Origin: Litomosoides sigmodontis
Lineage: Eukaryota > Nematoda > Chromadorea > Rhabditida > Onchocercidae
DNA: 64,000 nt
Direction of reading: 5' to 3'
Assembly (NCBI GenBank): GCA_963070105.1
Contig: OY718805.1
Span: 10,079,652 to 10,143,651, forward strand
Part shown: one piece after another, positions 47,801 to 61,600 of the stretch
Position numbering within the stretch: the first letter of the stretch is position 1
How the letters are laid out: every line of letters starts with the position of its first letter
The notes under the pieces: model-generated
Told to the model about the DNA's origin: nothing
Databases searched by the model: none
Seen by the model: the letters and a program-made list of their open reading frames with translations, nothing else
Position numbers and translations under genes: made by a program

Positions 47801-49961
47801 TTGTACAATGTGTTCTCGTCACATGGACCTAATCTTTATGGTATTGAAGATGCGAAATTTTACGTCAAAAATTTGTTACTTAATTGGAATGTCGTCATTG
47901 CTTTGTTCCCGTTTGCGGTACCATTGGCCGGATTAGCATACGTCTGGACACGTTCGTCTCGGCAATTGGCACATTCTATAGTTCCAGGTCATTTCCATTT
48001 TGATATCTCATTTCTTCTTTTTTGGTATTGGCTTCACTAGTATCAGTCCAGGTTTCCGTCAGTGGGAAATTAGCCTGAACTAGCTATACATTTATGGAAA
48101 GGTTTTATACTGCGGTGTTGTTATTTCTGCACATTCGCGCTGTGCACAAATTTATCTGAAAAGATTATTTCTTCTACTTTGAGTGAAGTTTGAATTAAAC
48201 TTAAATGAGTTTTTATAGATATGTCTTTGATTTATTGGAGGCGATTCGTACCTATTCTGTTTATTTTCCTATCTGCAGTTCTATGGCTTACAGTATTTTT
48301 CTGGCAACCTCATAAAGAGGAACGGTTTTTGTTTCCTGTTTATCCTCTTCTAGCGATTTTGGCTGCTATTACGCTTGATGCTTTGCCTCGGTGCGTTTTT
48401 CCGTTTTATTTGGATCCTTTTGTTTTACTCTTTACTTCCTGTGTTTTTTTTCGAATCTTTTCTGAATGTTTTTTGCTTGTTGGTTTAGAGTCGGTATTTC
48501 TGTGTTTGGTGGGAAATCACGCCGATTTTGGCAATTGTGTGTTGCGGGATGGCTGTTTATTTTCTCGATATTATCTATTTCCCGATCAGCGGCTCTTTAT
48601 CGGAATTTTTTCTCACCAATGGAGATATACAAAGTGCTCAATGTACATATGCTTGATTATAGTAATCGCAATGAATTGCGCGGTGCTGGAGATGCGAGTT
48701 TTTATTAATTAATTAATGAGAGTTTTTAGTGTTGAAGATATCAAGTGTTCTAATATTTAAATACGAAATATTGGTTATTCTATATGTATAATTGAGAGGG
48801 ATTTCTTATAAACAAAGACAGTAATAATCAAGCAAGGAAATTTTTCAAAGGTGGATTTTTTCACAATCTATGTGACTCCTTACTAAGAATTTTTTCGTAA
48901 GTCCAGCTTGTGAAATAAAGCCATACTTTTAGAATGGTACAGTGATACACATTTGTATCGGTAAGGAATGGTATCGATTTCCGTCTTCTTTCTTTCTACC
49001 ATCCGGTATAAAAAACAATAAAAATCAGGTGTTGACTGCGGAATTGTACTTCATTGAAAGCGAATTTGCTGGTTTATTGCCAAAACCGTATATGAAAGGT
49101 TCTTTACCAGAAGTTACTCGCGCTATACCAACAGGGATGAATGATCTTAATCGAAGAGAAATTAGTCGGTTGGTAATCATTTTTGCTACGAGTTTTCGAG
49201 CTATTTTGAGATTTCTTTCAGTTAGGATCTGCAAGCATTAGTGGAGGAGATCGCTTGATGGTTGGTTGGTATTATGTAATTATAAGCAAACAAAGTTTTA
49301 AAAAGAAAATGACTAGCTGCCTGTTGTGGTTGGATTCTTTGTACGCTCGTTTTTCTTTCTGAACTATCAAATTTTTTCCATATTGGCGTGTTTGAAAATC
49401 ATTCAAATTTCCACTAAATTTTGATAAATCATATTTTTTATCTTTTATAAGGCCTTGAAAAAGATATTGAGTATATATTTTCAGATATGTTGATATCAAA
49501 CAGTGTGATTTTTTGATCGATTTAGAAACTTCTGATATTACCTTATTGGAGCCGAATTATGCGGAACAGGTAAAAATTCTTTTAATATGTGATGGTCTTT
49601 TATTATTTTTATTAAAAAATGAACCATAAATAAAATCAGTCAATCTCTTTCCTGGTCTTAAACAATTACAAACTTCTGATCCTATCTTTGTTCAGAATAC
49701 AACGGCACATAGCTATGTAAAAAATCGTCGGACAATTCCTTTTATATGTTTTTGATTGATATAATTACTCCCAATGTTTCACTCGATTTGTAGACAAGCA
49801 TTTGGCGTTCGGTAATGAAGAAGAAATTTCTGTTGTCATCCTATTCGCATCCAGTATATCGCTCATTTTATATCCCGTTCATAACTGGTTCTAATAATGT
49901 CTATGGTAATTATCATCTTTTCGAACGGATACATGATGTTCATAATAATACAGTATTTTAA
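44821..49961 (+). CDS. ALG9: Alpha-1,2-mannosyltransferase ALG9
   Basis: ER multi-pass GT22 enzyme that adds alpha-1,2-linked mannoses from dolichol-phosphate-mannose to the lipid-linked oligosaccharide for N-glycosylation. Eleven exons: 44821-45051, 45534-45679, 46284-46508, 46883-46957, 47318-47525, 47783-47987, 48219-48390, 48489-48642, 48933-49168, 49485-49569, 49794-49961; phases agree, 634 aa (human 611). Key blocks: SDCDEVYNYWEPLH (acidic residues about 94-97, first luminal loop), GTGFQTWEYSPVYAIRSYLY, CAFLPSSFSM, APLNIVLYNVF, QPHKEERFLFPVYP (about 393-406, the GT22 signature), CIGKEWYRFPSSFFLP, GMNDLN and YVDIKQCDFLIDLET. The last exon is read through a possible GTAATT donor (49906) to TAA at 49959-49961, matching human gene structure near its end. 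AATAAA at 50002-50007. Intron 1 contains the EXOSC10 fragment. Confidence 0.95.
45174..45257 (+). pseudogene. Truncated copy of EXOSC10 exon 9
   Basis: About 84 bp on the plus strand repeats the sense sequence of EXOSC10 exon 9, which is on the minus strand at about 40930-41013. The central run (TTCGCAAAAAGCTTCTCGAT and its flanks) is identical over about 40 bp, with roughly nine to ten substitutions overall. The frame is still open across the copy (YDHLRKKLLDQGGAGNSLFE) and then meets TAA. It lies inside ALG9 intron 1 in the ALG9-sense direction, with no neighbouring EXOSC10 exon or intron sequence recognised. It looks like a small inverted ectopic duplication rather than a gene. Confidence 0.88.
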
Positions 49962-51722
49962 AAGCTCATGTATGGATATTCTTTTTGATTATTTAGTTAT
50001 GAATAAAGCTATTTCGCCTAATTTATTATGTAATTTTTTTTTTTATTTTAAGAAATAGACAACATCTTGTAGCATCACTGAAAGGGTAATATTTTACAGC
50101 GTTGATTTTGCAGGTGTTTAAGTTTTTGCTTTATCTTTGTATTCGTTCGTTTTAATTTATTCGAATTGTTTAATATTAGTCACAGAAACCATTGATCTTT
50201 TACCTGGAAGTTAATTCTTCGGCAGTTTTTAACACATGATGTAGAAATATTTATATTGCCAATACTTACATATCGCTGTTTGACTTGTAGGTTGAGTTAA
50301 GTGTATGTTAATAGTTAAGTGTATGTATTCTTGAATTTTCTTCCTATGATTTTACTCGTTCTTTCGATTCATTCTTTCATGCAAGAGAAGGAAGAGAAAG
50401 ATGGGGAAGCAGAGCAGACGTTTCTAAGTAGGCTTCGTTCTAAAGTTATATTTTCATATTTGTTTATTTTTTATTCCCATATTTAAATTCCCTCACCCCT
50501 CTCTCGTTCATATGTAGTTGATCAGTAAATTATGTTATAGCAGTATGAACCCGATAATTAAATTTCATCCCAAAATATATTATTGGTCGTTTAGTGATCG
50601 GGGTGATTCATAATAAGAATGCTAATTACATATGGTAGAAATGATGTATAAAGCAGGAAAGGATAAATGTTTTCATTATTCATAATTTAATTTTATATAG
50701 TTGACAGAAAAAAATATAAGATAATGTCATACATCCATTTCTCAAATTATTCTGTAATTATACAACATTCTCGAACTTTCATCACTCTTTTTTGTTATTC
50801 CTCTTATTATTTAAAGCATTTTTCATTAGTTGAAATCATTGTTTTATCATTTTGTTTTTGGTGTTTTCGGAAGTAGAAATTACATATATCCTTTGCTTTT
50901 CACAATTAATAACTTGAATTTTTACCTTAGGTATTTGAAACAAAAGTATTGATTGAAATCTTGTTCATATTTTAATTATACTAGAAATATTGATTAAAGG
51001 ACATTACTACTACTGCCTTATATTAATTTCTGTATGCTACACTTTAAACGTTTCATATTGTCATTAATAAATACTACAGACAGTGCATTACTTAGCTACT
51101 AAATGTTCGGCCAGCTCTAAAATCATCAGGAAGCATTTATTGCTAATATTTATTCCGAAAATATTGAATCGAATTGTGGTAGCTGGTTTGTGACTTATGT
51201 GATAATTGATTTAACAAGCAATATTTCAATATGAAATGACAGCGTACAGCTGCTACATCTGTTTGTATGAAAGCAATAAGATGCATATATCTATGCTTAA
51301 TATATCAATCTTCTTACAAGCTGAACAATTTAATTTTACCTTGAAAACTAATTTTCCCCACGCATTCATTGAGATGAACTTTTGTTTTTAGCTTATTAAA
51401 TAAATGCTTGACAATCCTCCTTAAGTTCCAGTTAGACATGATAAGTGGCAATGTGAGCATGATCGCTTTGCAGTTATTTTAATATTATGGTGATTGTGAT
51501 CCCATCATCTTGATGTCTCGTTTAGTATTTTTTAGTTGTTGTCGATAAACGTATGAATTTCATCATCAGGAGAGAAATGTATTAACAAAGATATAACAAG
51601 GCTGAACGTTTTAGGCATTTATTTTCTAAGAATAAGTGGTGAATTTTTTTGCACTATCATCAATTTTGTTCGTGTATTTAAACATATGAAACTTCCTGCA
51701 TAACAAGGAATAATGCAGAGCT
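49962..51722. other. Tail-to-tail spacer, ALG9 / MRPS22
   Basis: About 1.8 kb of AT-rich DNA with poly(A) candidates for both genes (AATAAA at 50002-50007 for ALG9; TTTATT at 51618-51623 for MRPS22). No gene or repeat seen. Confidence 0.6.
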
Positions 51723-54224
51723 CTACTTTTTATCTTTTTCATCAGGTCGCTTTTTACCCTTGCGTGATTTTCCATGTTTTTGCATCTGCTCAAGGGCTCC
51801 AGATGAACCACGTACCACACGTACATTATAGCTCTTAGCCATTTCACCAAGTGGTCCTTCCGAACTCGCGAAGCTTTCTTTATCTATCACTGACATATGC
51901 TGTAAGATATAAGATCTGTAAGACTTATTATTCATTCTGACATCCAGAAATTGTTGTTAAACAGACGAATTTTATAATTCGCAGAAAAGCTAACTCGAGA
52001 AAAAAGCAAGAAAAATCCATTTTACCTCTTCTCCGTGCTTTATTTCTGTTCCAATCTCAGTTTCGCCGGTCTTAATTTCTTCCTCTTTCTCCTTCGTTGT
52101 TTTTATTAAGTCATGTATAGTGGTTTCATAATCCATATTTTCTTTGGCGTATTGCTATAGAAATATGGAAATGCAGGCAAAATCCAAAAGTATTTCAGAC
52201 AGAGGGATAAATAAGCTAATAATATATGCATGTTCTTTATTACCATACCTGTAATACTTTGAAATCATCGGCATCTTTCATCTGACAACTCCATACTTCA
52301 TCTGGGAAAATCGCTTTAATTAGACGCACTAAATTTGCAGCATCTGCAGCTCTAAAACAGAACGAAAATAGATCAAATCTAAATCAAATCTAATATTAGA
52401 GGAATGGAAAAATGGTTCGTAATAATGGAGAAAAACTTGCTTTTTCTCGATTGCATAATAATTTAATAGAGAAGCAAATTTATTATTTAACACGAGGTAG
52501 AAGACGAAGGGACCAAAATGTCTGGTGGAATGGAGGTTTGCAAATTTACTTGCCTCCACTGTTCGATCAAATATTATGTGACAGAGCTGAAATTTGTAAA
52601 AATTACTGAGGATTTTCATAAAACAGAAACACGGAAAGTAAATTTAAAGTGCGCTAACAAATTTGGTTTAACTTAGCTTTTTCTGTTGGTGATTTCACCA
52701 CTCAATTCTATTTGGTATTTTTTAAAAATGCCAAAAAAAAAGCAAGTTTCGTAGTGTTCACGACATTCGAAATGCCGAAATATAAAAAAAAATATTCAGA
52801 AACGGAAATTCAGCTTAATGGCAGCGTATAAACAGATATTTCATTTATGTTATTTAAGTTAACCTTAATGAATGCTGGATCATTTGGTAAATAATAATGA
52901 CAAGCCCAATCAAGAACATATTCGTGGTCGTCTCTATCCAACGCCATCTAAATATTTTAGCACTGCAGGAAATTCATGTGTAGAATTATACGGTGTAGAA
53001 TTTCAGTACTACTCCCTAAATTTGCTATGTGCGCAAATAACGAACCTGTAAATAGGGATCCCTAAATAGTGGTGGCTCATATACTGGTCGATGCTGATGG
53101 CCTTTATAAGTCCTCGTCATTCGATCTCGTTCTTCTGGAGTTGCACTCCGTAATGTACCGCCTGTTTCACGCACAACAACTGAACGGACCTACATAAAAG
53201 ATCATAGTTATTTAATTATCATAAAAATATTTGAAAAAAAAAAAGTGCAATCGAATGTTTCTACCTTGACTCCAAGACCAAAAGAAAGATCTGTGAAAAC
53301 GTATTTACTGCTGTCAAAGCCTCTGATTTCTGGATCATTAGCTAAAATAACTGGCGTAGTACAACGTGGTTCTAGTACAGGTACAAACTGCAGAAAATTC
53401 TTTCCTATTTCCTCCATGCTTTTCACTGTCTGAAATAATTTTATTACATTTGAGCTAAACTTTATGCATGAAATGAATTTGCAGTACAGCGTTTATTCTG
53501 TAATCTACAGTATAAGAAAATTATTAGCAGCATACAGTTACTGGCAAACTTTGTATGTAGATAATGTCACAGCGGAAGATTTACATGTCAAAAAAAGATT
53601 TTAAAATCCTAAATTTTGAAACGATACCGTCTCGTAAGCTTCATCTGTCATCAGTGCATAATGTGCACGCTGAGGTTGAGTTATCTGCCGATTTCTAAAT
53701 AATTTCTCCCTAAAATTTGATCCAGTAAGTAGTTTCAATAAACTCTGAACATCATTTCTGGTAAACAGACGTTCAACATCAATACTGTTACTACCACCAG
53801 CTTGCTTCGTTTCAGCCATTACCCTGCAACATTTACTCAACATAAAACAAAAAAAAAATCACTACAATGACCTAAATAAAATCGACAATACCGATTGAAA
53901 TACTTCAGGCATGAAAACATAAAGCATTATAATACTGCAAATGAAATTATTTTCTTCTTGACTTTTTCCAAACGTTTAGTATTTATCTACACAATCTTTT
54001 TGTGATAAAAAATCCTTCTTAGAACTACTAAACGAAGAAACCCGTTTTGCTTTCTTGCCACTTTCTACTCCACTATTACTTTTACTTTAAATGACATCAA
54101 CATAATCTTACTTTGTGCACTTGATCCAAGCAGAGTAGAAATTTTTTCTGAATGCCGTATGAGCGCAATTTTTCGATCTTACCAACAACCTCCACAAACT
54201 TTTGTTCACAACCATATCTGACAT
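51723..54224 (-). CDS. MRPS22: Mitochondrial small-subunit ribosomal protein S22
   Basis: mS22, an animal-specific protein of the mitochondrial 28S-type subunit. Nine minus-strand exons: 54224-54112, 53823-53628, 53429-53265, 53189-53046, 52947-52864, 52586-52441, 52351-52249, 52154-52026, 51899-51723; phase-consistent, about 418 aa (human about 360). The first exon encodes a basic, acid-free leader after MSDM (NKSLWRLLVRSKNCAHTAFR), a good mitochondrial presequence. Family blocks: DVQSLLKLLTGSNF, SSKYVFTDLSFGL, VVVRETGGTLRSATPEERDR, DWACHYYLPNDPAFIK, LHSTRHFGPFVFYLVLNNK and AADAANLVRLIKAIFPDE. The C-terminus is Lys-rich and unlike vertebrates. The intron after exon 6 must use a GC donor (GCAAGT at 52440-52435) with an AG acceptor to keep frame; a GT donor four bases on does not fit phase. 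Confidence 0.94.
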
Positions 54225-55655
54225 AAACAATCAAATCCGCTGGAAAATGAAAATCATCTCTAAAAGTAATCAGTTAAAGCTGGCTACATTTCTCAACCAC
54301 CCATTTGAAAATATTAAACTAATAAAAACAAAATGAGCTTCAGTTTTTCTTTGAACTCTGTGAGTTACAGAAAACCACACAAACCAGCATTTGCACTATA
54401 ATATTAAGTAAAATTCATGTCGTCAATCAAGCCCAAATTTATAAATCTATATAAGGCTATTACTCTCAAATACCAACACAACTCTTACGAAAAAGCTAAA
54501 ACGAACAACACTCCAACGAAAGAGCTCGGTAAAATGACGATAAGCCGGTAAGAATATTGACAGCTGAGATCCACAGATCATTTCGCGAAACACATCGTAG
54601 CACAATTCATGGCTTGGTGATAAAATGAGTCTGTTGTTGACACATATGCGTAAAAAGATTGGTTCTGGTGGGCGGGCGCATCTTGGTCTTGTATGGCATT
54701 GCGTGTCCGTTTTGTTTGCGTCGGGATCTTCGTGTTTTACGTTGGTATTGTGTAGAGCACGTAATCATTTATAGTAGGCCTGTAATTGTTGCCGCTTACG
54801 CTAAGGCGACTTAGTCATTTCTCTAGGCGTAAATCATTAACAATGAAGCACAGTGCGCATGGCATTTAATATGGAATTTGAATAACAGTATGGCGTTAAA
54901 CCATACTATGAAACCGTTATACCTATGATTTGGCTATTTAGGCCTTATCAACAAGTCCTTCCAATTCCAAAACTTTAGTACGACTTGGACACATTTCCGT
55001 TAATGTTTCATTACAACAACTTTTCAAACTGTTTGTGAAAACTTTTCGAAATGTTGTTGTGTCATCGTCGCAGATTCCTTGAACTAAACACAAGTAATTT
55101 TTGGCGAAAAGCTCAGCGTTTAATTCATATCATGATTTTAAAACCCCGAGTGTAAAAGTGGAAGTATGGTTGTTAAGTATCGTAGCGATGCCAACATATT
55201 TTCACGTAAAATATTAGTCGATTTTAGAACTGTTAATCGTAGAAATGAACCACTCACTACAGATTTTTCACCTGTAAAGTTGATTAATTAACTACTAGAC
55301 TCGGTGGATGGATGAAAAAAATATGCTTTTTTTGCATATTTTCATTTAACGCATGTATGATTTACACATTTAATCACATAGATATGGCGGTATTGGTTGT
55401 GCTTTGATAAAAACGTTTATTTTGAAAAGCAGTAAATGTAGAGGAGGATCGAGATGATACTTGTGGATAATGTGACTGTTCTTTGTGAAATGTTCTTTGT
55501 GAAATTTACGCTGCTCATGGTATATAATGTTAAGTTTACGGAAAAGTATGTCACGTGCCTGTAATGGTATCGAATACCAGCTGTATTGTTTACGGTAAAT
55601 GATCAATTTGCAGGTTTTCTGTCATTGCTTTTGATACCAAAGCCAATACTCTGAA
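54225..55655. promoter_or_regulatory. Divergent intergenic region MRPS22 / GIGYF
   Basis: About 1.4 kb between two start codons. A locally GC-rich block around 54655-54745 stands out. It contains a 49-codon plus-strand ORF (54625-54774) with no family match. This block is the best candidate for core promoter or untranslated-exon sequence; no motif is claimed. Confidence 0.4.
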
Positions 55656-58600
55656 ATGTCTACCACTGTTGTTGCCGCTGATTCAAACCAGTTAAATTTC
55701 AATCCATCATGGTCAGTCATCTCATACAGTGAAATGTACTTTGGTCTCAACACATTTTTTACTTTTTATGCACATAAAATACAAGGCGCCGTACTTACTT
55801 CAATTCACTGTCATGTAATGTTCGACGATTCGGAGGCATGAATACTGCGTGTAGTACCTAAAGAATGTTTACACTGAATGATGTGTATGTTATTACGCGT
55901 CTGTCATGTGTTATTTTAGGATGCGACCTGTTTCCATCCCTATATCTACTGGAGGCGGGAATAACGGCGGTGCTCGTATAGAACTGTCTGCTGCTGAAAA
56001 TGTATGTTTTAGCTTTCAAAATTAGTTGAAGTTATGGTTAGTGAATAATTCCGCCATTTCATTTTTTAGTGAGGGATTCATGGCAGTAATAGCTGATCGT
56101 GCTTCTAAAAACCAGCTTAGCTGATGTCGAATTACGGCGAGAAACAAGTTAAGAGATTTTTAGTTGGTCCTCTGAATTCGAGTCGCTAGGAGTTTGATTA
56201 ATGACTGGACAAATAGAATAATATAACTTATATCATGGGAACCCTTGAAACATATGCGTATATGATTACGTCCAGCATACGTCTACTCTATATTCAAACC
56301 GATGTACTATAATGAGTAGTGTAACTACGTCAAGGCCAAGGTTAAGATCAAGTTTCTATGCTAGAACAAAACTAAGTTTTTGGTCAAGTCAGTTTACAGG
56401 AATTTAATTTGATTCTAGGTAATTTCATATTTTTAAGCCAATCGATTATCCTGTAGCGGATCCAGTTTTCGTAAAAAATCGTTATGGTCGGGAGGACTTG
56501 CTCGCTCTTCTTTTCAAAGATATGCATCCGCCGGATGGTCTTGATAAATGCCACTTTTTTGTGCCTACTGCTCAGAAACCAATCGTATTGATGTCGCTTT
56601 CCGATATTGAAACGGTATCTTTATATCGTTAATTTTATAAAAAAGTAAATGGAATATTAATTCCCAAACACTCGTATTGCAGTAATATTGCCTTTTTACA
56701 AATGAAATCTCAAATCATGAAAGAACATATCATAGAATAGTTCCAGCGGCTGCAACACAACATAAATTCGAGCAAAGCCATGAGTTTACTGAACCATGTG
56801 GATCGAACAACGATTACATCCGGTGGCACGATTGGTGGCCCAAGTGCTATGTCGCAATCTAGAGCAGGACAGGAAAATCGTACGTTCTCACCGTCATGGA
56901 CACCCCCTGCTGGTATGTATGAGCATATTTTTTTTTTACTTTGTTTTGATCAACTTTTTTTTTTCAATACTGGAATATGATGAAATGATTCCAAGATTCT
57001 AATGACATTCTGTCAAACGTGATTTTTGGTATTGCAGCGCTTTACTTTGGTGATGGCATTTCGCGGGAAAAATTACTTCTCCTTTGATTATTTTTGGTTC
57101 TTAAAATCAGCAAGTTTTGATTTGAGCAAAGTAGTTCTTTCCCTTAGAATTGGTTGTTGACAGGTTGTAATGGTGGTTTCGGAAGGGGAAACGTACAGTT
57201 CGGACGTTCCAGCTTTGGAGGTTCATATCGTGGACGTGGTATGATGCAAACAAGTTCCACAAATCCATCCGAGCCAATAGCAGTTGGGCGATTTAGTTAG
57301 TTTACTGATACTTTATGATATCACTTCTCTTTATTAGTTTATACCAATATTTCAATTGTATAACATGTGTGTTTGTGCAGGTAATAGTCGCAATAATCGT
57401 GCTGGTATAGCCGGTTTTGGCAGAGGAAATGGTGCTACGCAACCATTCAATTCACGAGCCCAAGGTCTGTATGACCCTCGAGATCCGCGCGATCGTCCCA
57501 GACAACGTCTTCGTAGCACATCCGATGATACACCGTCATTTGGTAGCGCTGCTGACGATTCTGCTGCATCTCTGAGTAGCGGTTGGACTCAAGTTGGGCG
57601 AGCTGCAGCCCCATGGAATAAGAGAACGCATGTCAGTGTGAATGTCACACAACAGCCAGCAGCGAGCGCCGAATTTATTAACCAGCCACAGTCACAGTTA
57701 CCCGAATGGATGAGTGATGACCAAGAGAGGTTATTTTATTCGAAACATTTGCTATTCGAAAAAATATTACAATGTTGGCATTGATCATGAATCTGCTTGA
57801 ATGTTTGTTTGTTTCAGAGGAGACAGTGCAAATTTGGAAGAAACTGGTTCATTTGACGACAGCGGTCAGTTTCAGGCAGCATCAATCGCTCAGCGAATGA
57901 CGACGTCTTTGGATTTAATCCAAAACCCTACATCAAACATGTTATTGGATATTCCGGAGAGGTTTGTTTGGTTGTTTATTTTTCACATCAAATTCGCTTT
58001 GGTGGTTTTTACTTTTATGATCTTTTCAAAATATGTGAAAAATTTACAAAAATAGAAATGCATTTTCAGACAAAGGTCGCATCAGGAAGGGGAAAAATCG
58101 ACTTTAGCATCGTCTGTGCCTGTTACTGTTCCTGATACATGGTCTATATTATCCAATAATTTAGAACAACCGCAATCAAACAGGGTTACAAAACAGTTTG
58201 TTGAGGTCGGGTATTGCTCATAAATTTGTTATAAAAAGGATGATAAGGAATCGTGAATGCTAAATTATTCAAAGGAAAAATTATGAAGAAGGTAACCATG
58301 TTCAGACACATTTTCCGAGTATTATAACTGTTTGTGGCTTTGGAAGTTTGGTAATTTCTATAAAGATATAAGCAGTGTTGCCGCTTCACGTCCAAAGTTC
58401 ACCTCAGTTGGAGAGCACGTAAGTAACATTTAAAAGCTAGTGTAATTATGCAAAACTCGGTGTGGAGCTCCAAATACTTTTGAACGAAGGAAAGAATTAA
58501 GGTGTATTATAACTCTATGTGGTAAAAAAAGTGTTGGAGGAAAATTTTTCCTATTGAGTGATTTTTCTATTTTTCCTAAAATTTTTCCTGTTAACTGAAA

Positions 58601-61600
58601 TCCAATAGCACTTCTTAATGTCACTGTGGTACTGAATGTCTGCATATCTACACGTAGGATTTTCCGCATATGGTCACGGCGTTAAGCCACTCGACACAGT
58701 TGAATTCCTCTGGTATTTTTTGTTTGGCTATGATTTCTGCGCTGCCCTATATTGGAAATAACTGAAGCCTGTAACGGTATTCCATGATCATTTCTTGTTA
58801 CATTTCTGTATTTGAGACATTTCAGAAACCTGATGATGCAATAACATTGACAGAACAGTCAGTAGCCGTAACTGCAACGACAGCCGTTACAAACAGTCCG
58901 TTCCAACAAAATGTATTACTTATGTATTCTAATTTTATTTTTCTTTAATTCCTATTTGCTAAATCAATATGTGTATCTGAAAGTGTTTGTCAAACTTTAA
59001 TTAATTGTGGCAGGCAGATTTCAAATTGTTTTGGTTGTGTTGTTCCCATATTTCACATTTTAACTTCTCCTGAAATGTCAAATAGAGGGGATTTGTGAAG
59101 CGCAGAATTCATGGTAATATGTAAACATAATTATATGGATTGGCCATATCACGACAGAAGAAAAGTTTAGAATTAATGTAGTACAGCATGCGGATCATAA
59201 TGCCAAATAATTGTTCTATAATATCTGGGCTTAGGTGTTAATCATATGTTCTTGTATAAACTATTCAGTATTGAAATATTTTCTGATGCTTTGATTTTTT
59301 AGTACACGGAGGATGCAACCTTACTTGGTCATTCTGGTTCAATGGGGTTGCCTTCAAGAAGTGATTATGTCGATGAGTGGTACTATGTGGATCCGAAAAA
59401 CGCCGTGCAAGGTCCCTTTCCAACACTTCATATGCAGGTAAAAATTCAGATGGAATGGAAAATGTAGTTATTTTTATTAGTCGCCAATCCATTTCTAAAT
59501 TTCTTTTCGTCTAAAAACTAAGGTAGGAAGCTTTGTGCTCCTAATATTTAGGGAATAGAGCTTGCTCAGGCGAAAGTTTTAGGCATGGTATAAATTAGGA
59601 TATTTCACATCGGAATTGCGCGTACGACATGGACAAAATCCAGATAGTTGTTTCATAACTTTGGGTGAGTTAATAAGGATGAATGGTGAGGAGACACCAT
59701 TCAAACCGAAACCTTTTCGACCATCAGCGGTACAGTTACCTTTGCAACAAGCGGAGGAAGTAAGGTAAAAATTCTTATTTTTTGTATCTAAATGGCACTA
59801 GATATTCATAAAATATATTATGATTATGAGGCATTTGTAAATCATGAAGTTAATGGTTGCTAAATTAGTTTCATAACGATTTCTAATATATCACAGCAGA
59901 AATATATGGAGTCGCGAGTATAATATATCGCTTATTGAAGCCGCGAAAGTGAAGGAAGAACTGCAGGTTAGTATATTTGAGTTTTACATGAGATTTTGCA
60001 TAAATTTGAGCTTTTTGTACATGTTTAGCTTTAACCATATTATACGAATCGCGGCTTGTATCTTGGATAAGATGGAGAAATGTTACATTACATTTGCTGA
60101 ATATCCCTGCAAAGAATGTGGACTAAATCTTATTTCTAGAAATTGGAAGAAGAGCAACGCCGGATGGCTGAACAAGAAAAACAACTGAAACAGATGCGGC
60201 AAGCTTTGATGAAAGACGAAGAGGAAAGACTTGAACGAGAAAGATTAATTGTGGAGAAAGAATTACAACTTCAGAGGGCACAAGTAAGATAGTGTAGTTT
60301 CCTGTATCCTCTTCCTCCTCTCCCCTCCCCCATCTCGTCTTCCATCCTTCACGAAAGGGTTTCCGTGAGTGGGGTATTATTGCGTGTTCGTAGAAAAATA
60401 GTTCAAGGTCATATGGTGCCTTGTTTTATTGCTGTATGTCTTAGTTTCATAGTTTCGGGAGGGTTTACGTTTTTAGAAATTTGAATTAAAGGAAGAGTTG
60501 GCACAACTGGCAGCGGAAGAAAAAGAGAGAGTAGCGGCACGAGAGCGTGAAATAGAAGCCGAAAAGAAACGGTTAGCTGAAGAGATGGAAAGGGCGAAAA
60601 GGGAAGAAGTGGAAAGAGTACTAGCAGAAACAAGACGAGTACGATATTTGTAATAAACTCAATAATAATTTTAACATTTTTTTTGACATACATTCCTTAA
60701 TTATTTAAGTTTCTTAATTATTTTAGAAGGAGGAAGAAAGAGAACAACGACAAAAGGATGAAGCAGAAAGGCATATGAAAAAAATGAAGGAGTTAAAGAG
60801 AATACAAGACGAGGCAGAGGAAGCAGCTCGAAAGGCAACCGCCGAACAAAAACGACTGCAGCAAATGTCGGCGAATGCGGGAGCAGCTGCACGTGAAAAA
60901 GAAAATTTGAATAGTAAACCAGCAACTGAATCGAGGAAAGAGGTAGTGTATTCAAGCTTAAATGAAAGATTGCTTTAATTCGGACAATACCGTATTCTCA
61001 TAAGCACAGCTTAGATTTCTGGCGGAAATGTCAGTTGATGAAACTATTAAAAATTTACGAAGAGATTTAACAGTAGAATTAAAGTTGAATAGAACAGATA
61101 TAGAACAGAACATATATTTTGAATCCTACCGACTATCTCTCTAAATAATGTCCATCGAGATAATTCTGTAAGTATATTTTTGTCTGAAGCACTCAGCGAA
61201 TGAATCGTTTTGGTAATATATCTGCTTCTGAGGAACTGTTACGGAACAAAGAGTGTTTAAAGTTGGTGTTTCAGAATGCTTTGAAGGAATTTGTTGTTTC
61301 TGAAGAATTTGGACCACCTTTAAGACGAAAAGGATCAGAAAATGTCACTAACTGCTCATCATATTCTTGGCAAACAACATATCATAGTAGTGAAGAAAAA
61401 GTGGTTGCGGCGAAAAGTTTGTCGCTTTTTTATTGCACAATTCTTTGAATGCTGACACACACTGTATTTGTACTAGCATTATCATTAAAAAGGAAGCTTC
61501 TGTTTTTTTAGCCGCTCCGTGGGTAGGTATAACAAATAAAGGAACAACTGATCGAAGTGAGCCAAGTTTATTGGACATACAGCAAGAGGAAGAGCGACAA

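Noticed and set aside
48643..48708. Continuation of ALG9 exon 8 to a stop
   Set aside because: Splicing at GTACAT (48643) joins the conserved IGKEWYRFPSSF exon in phase, as the family requires.
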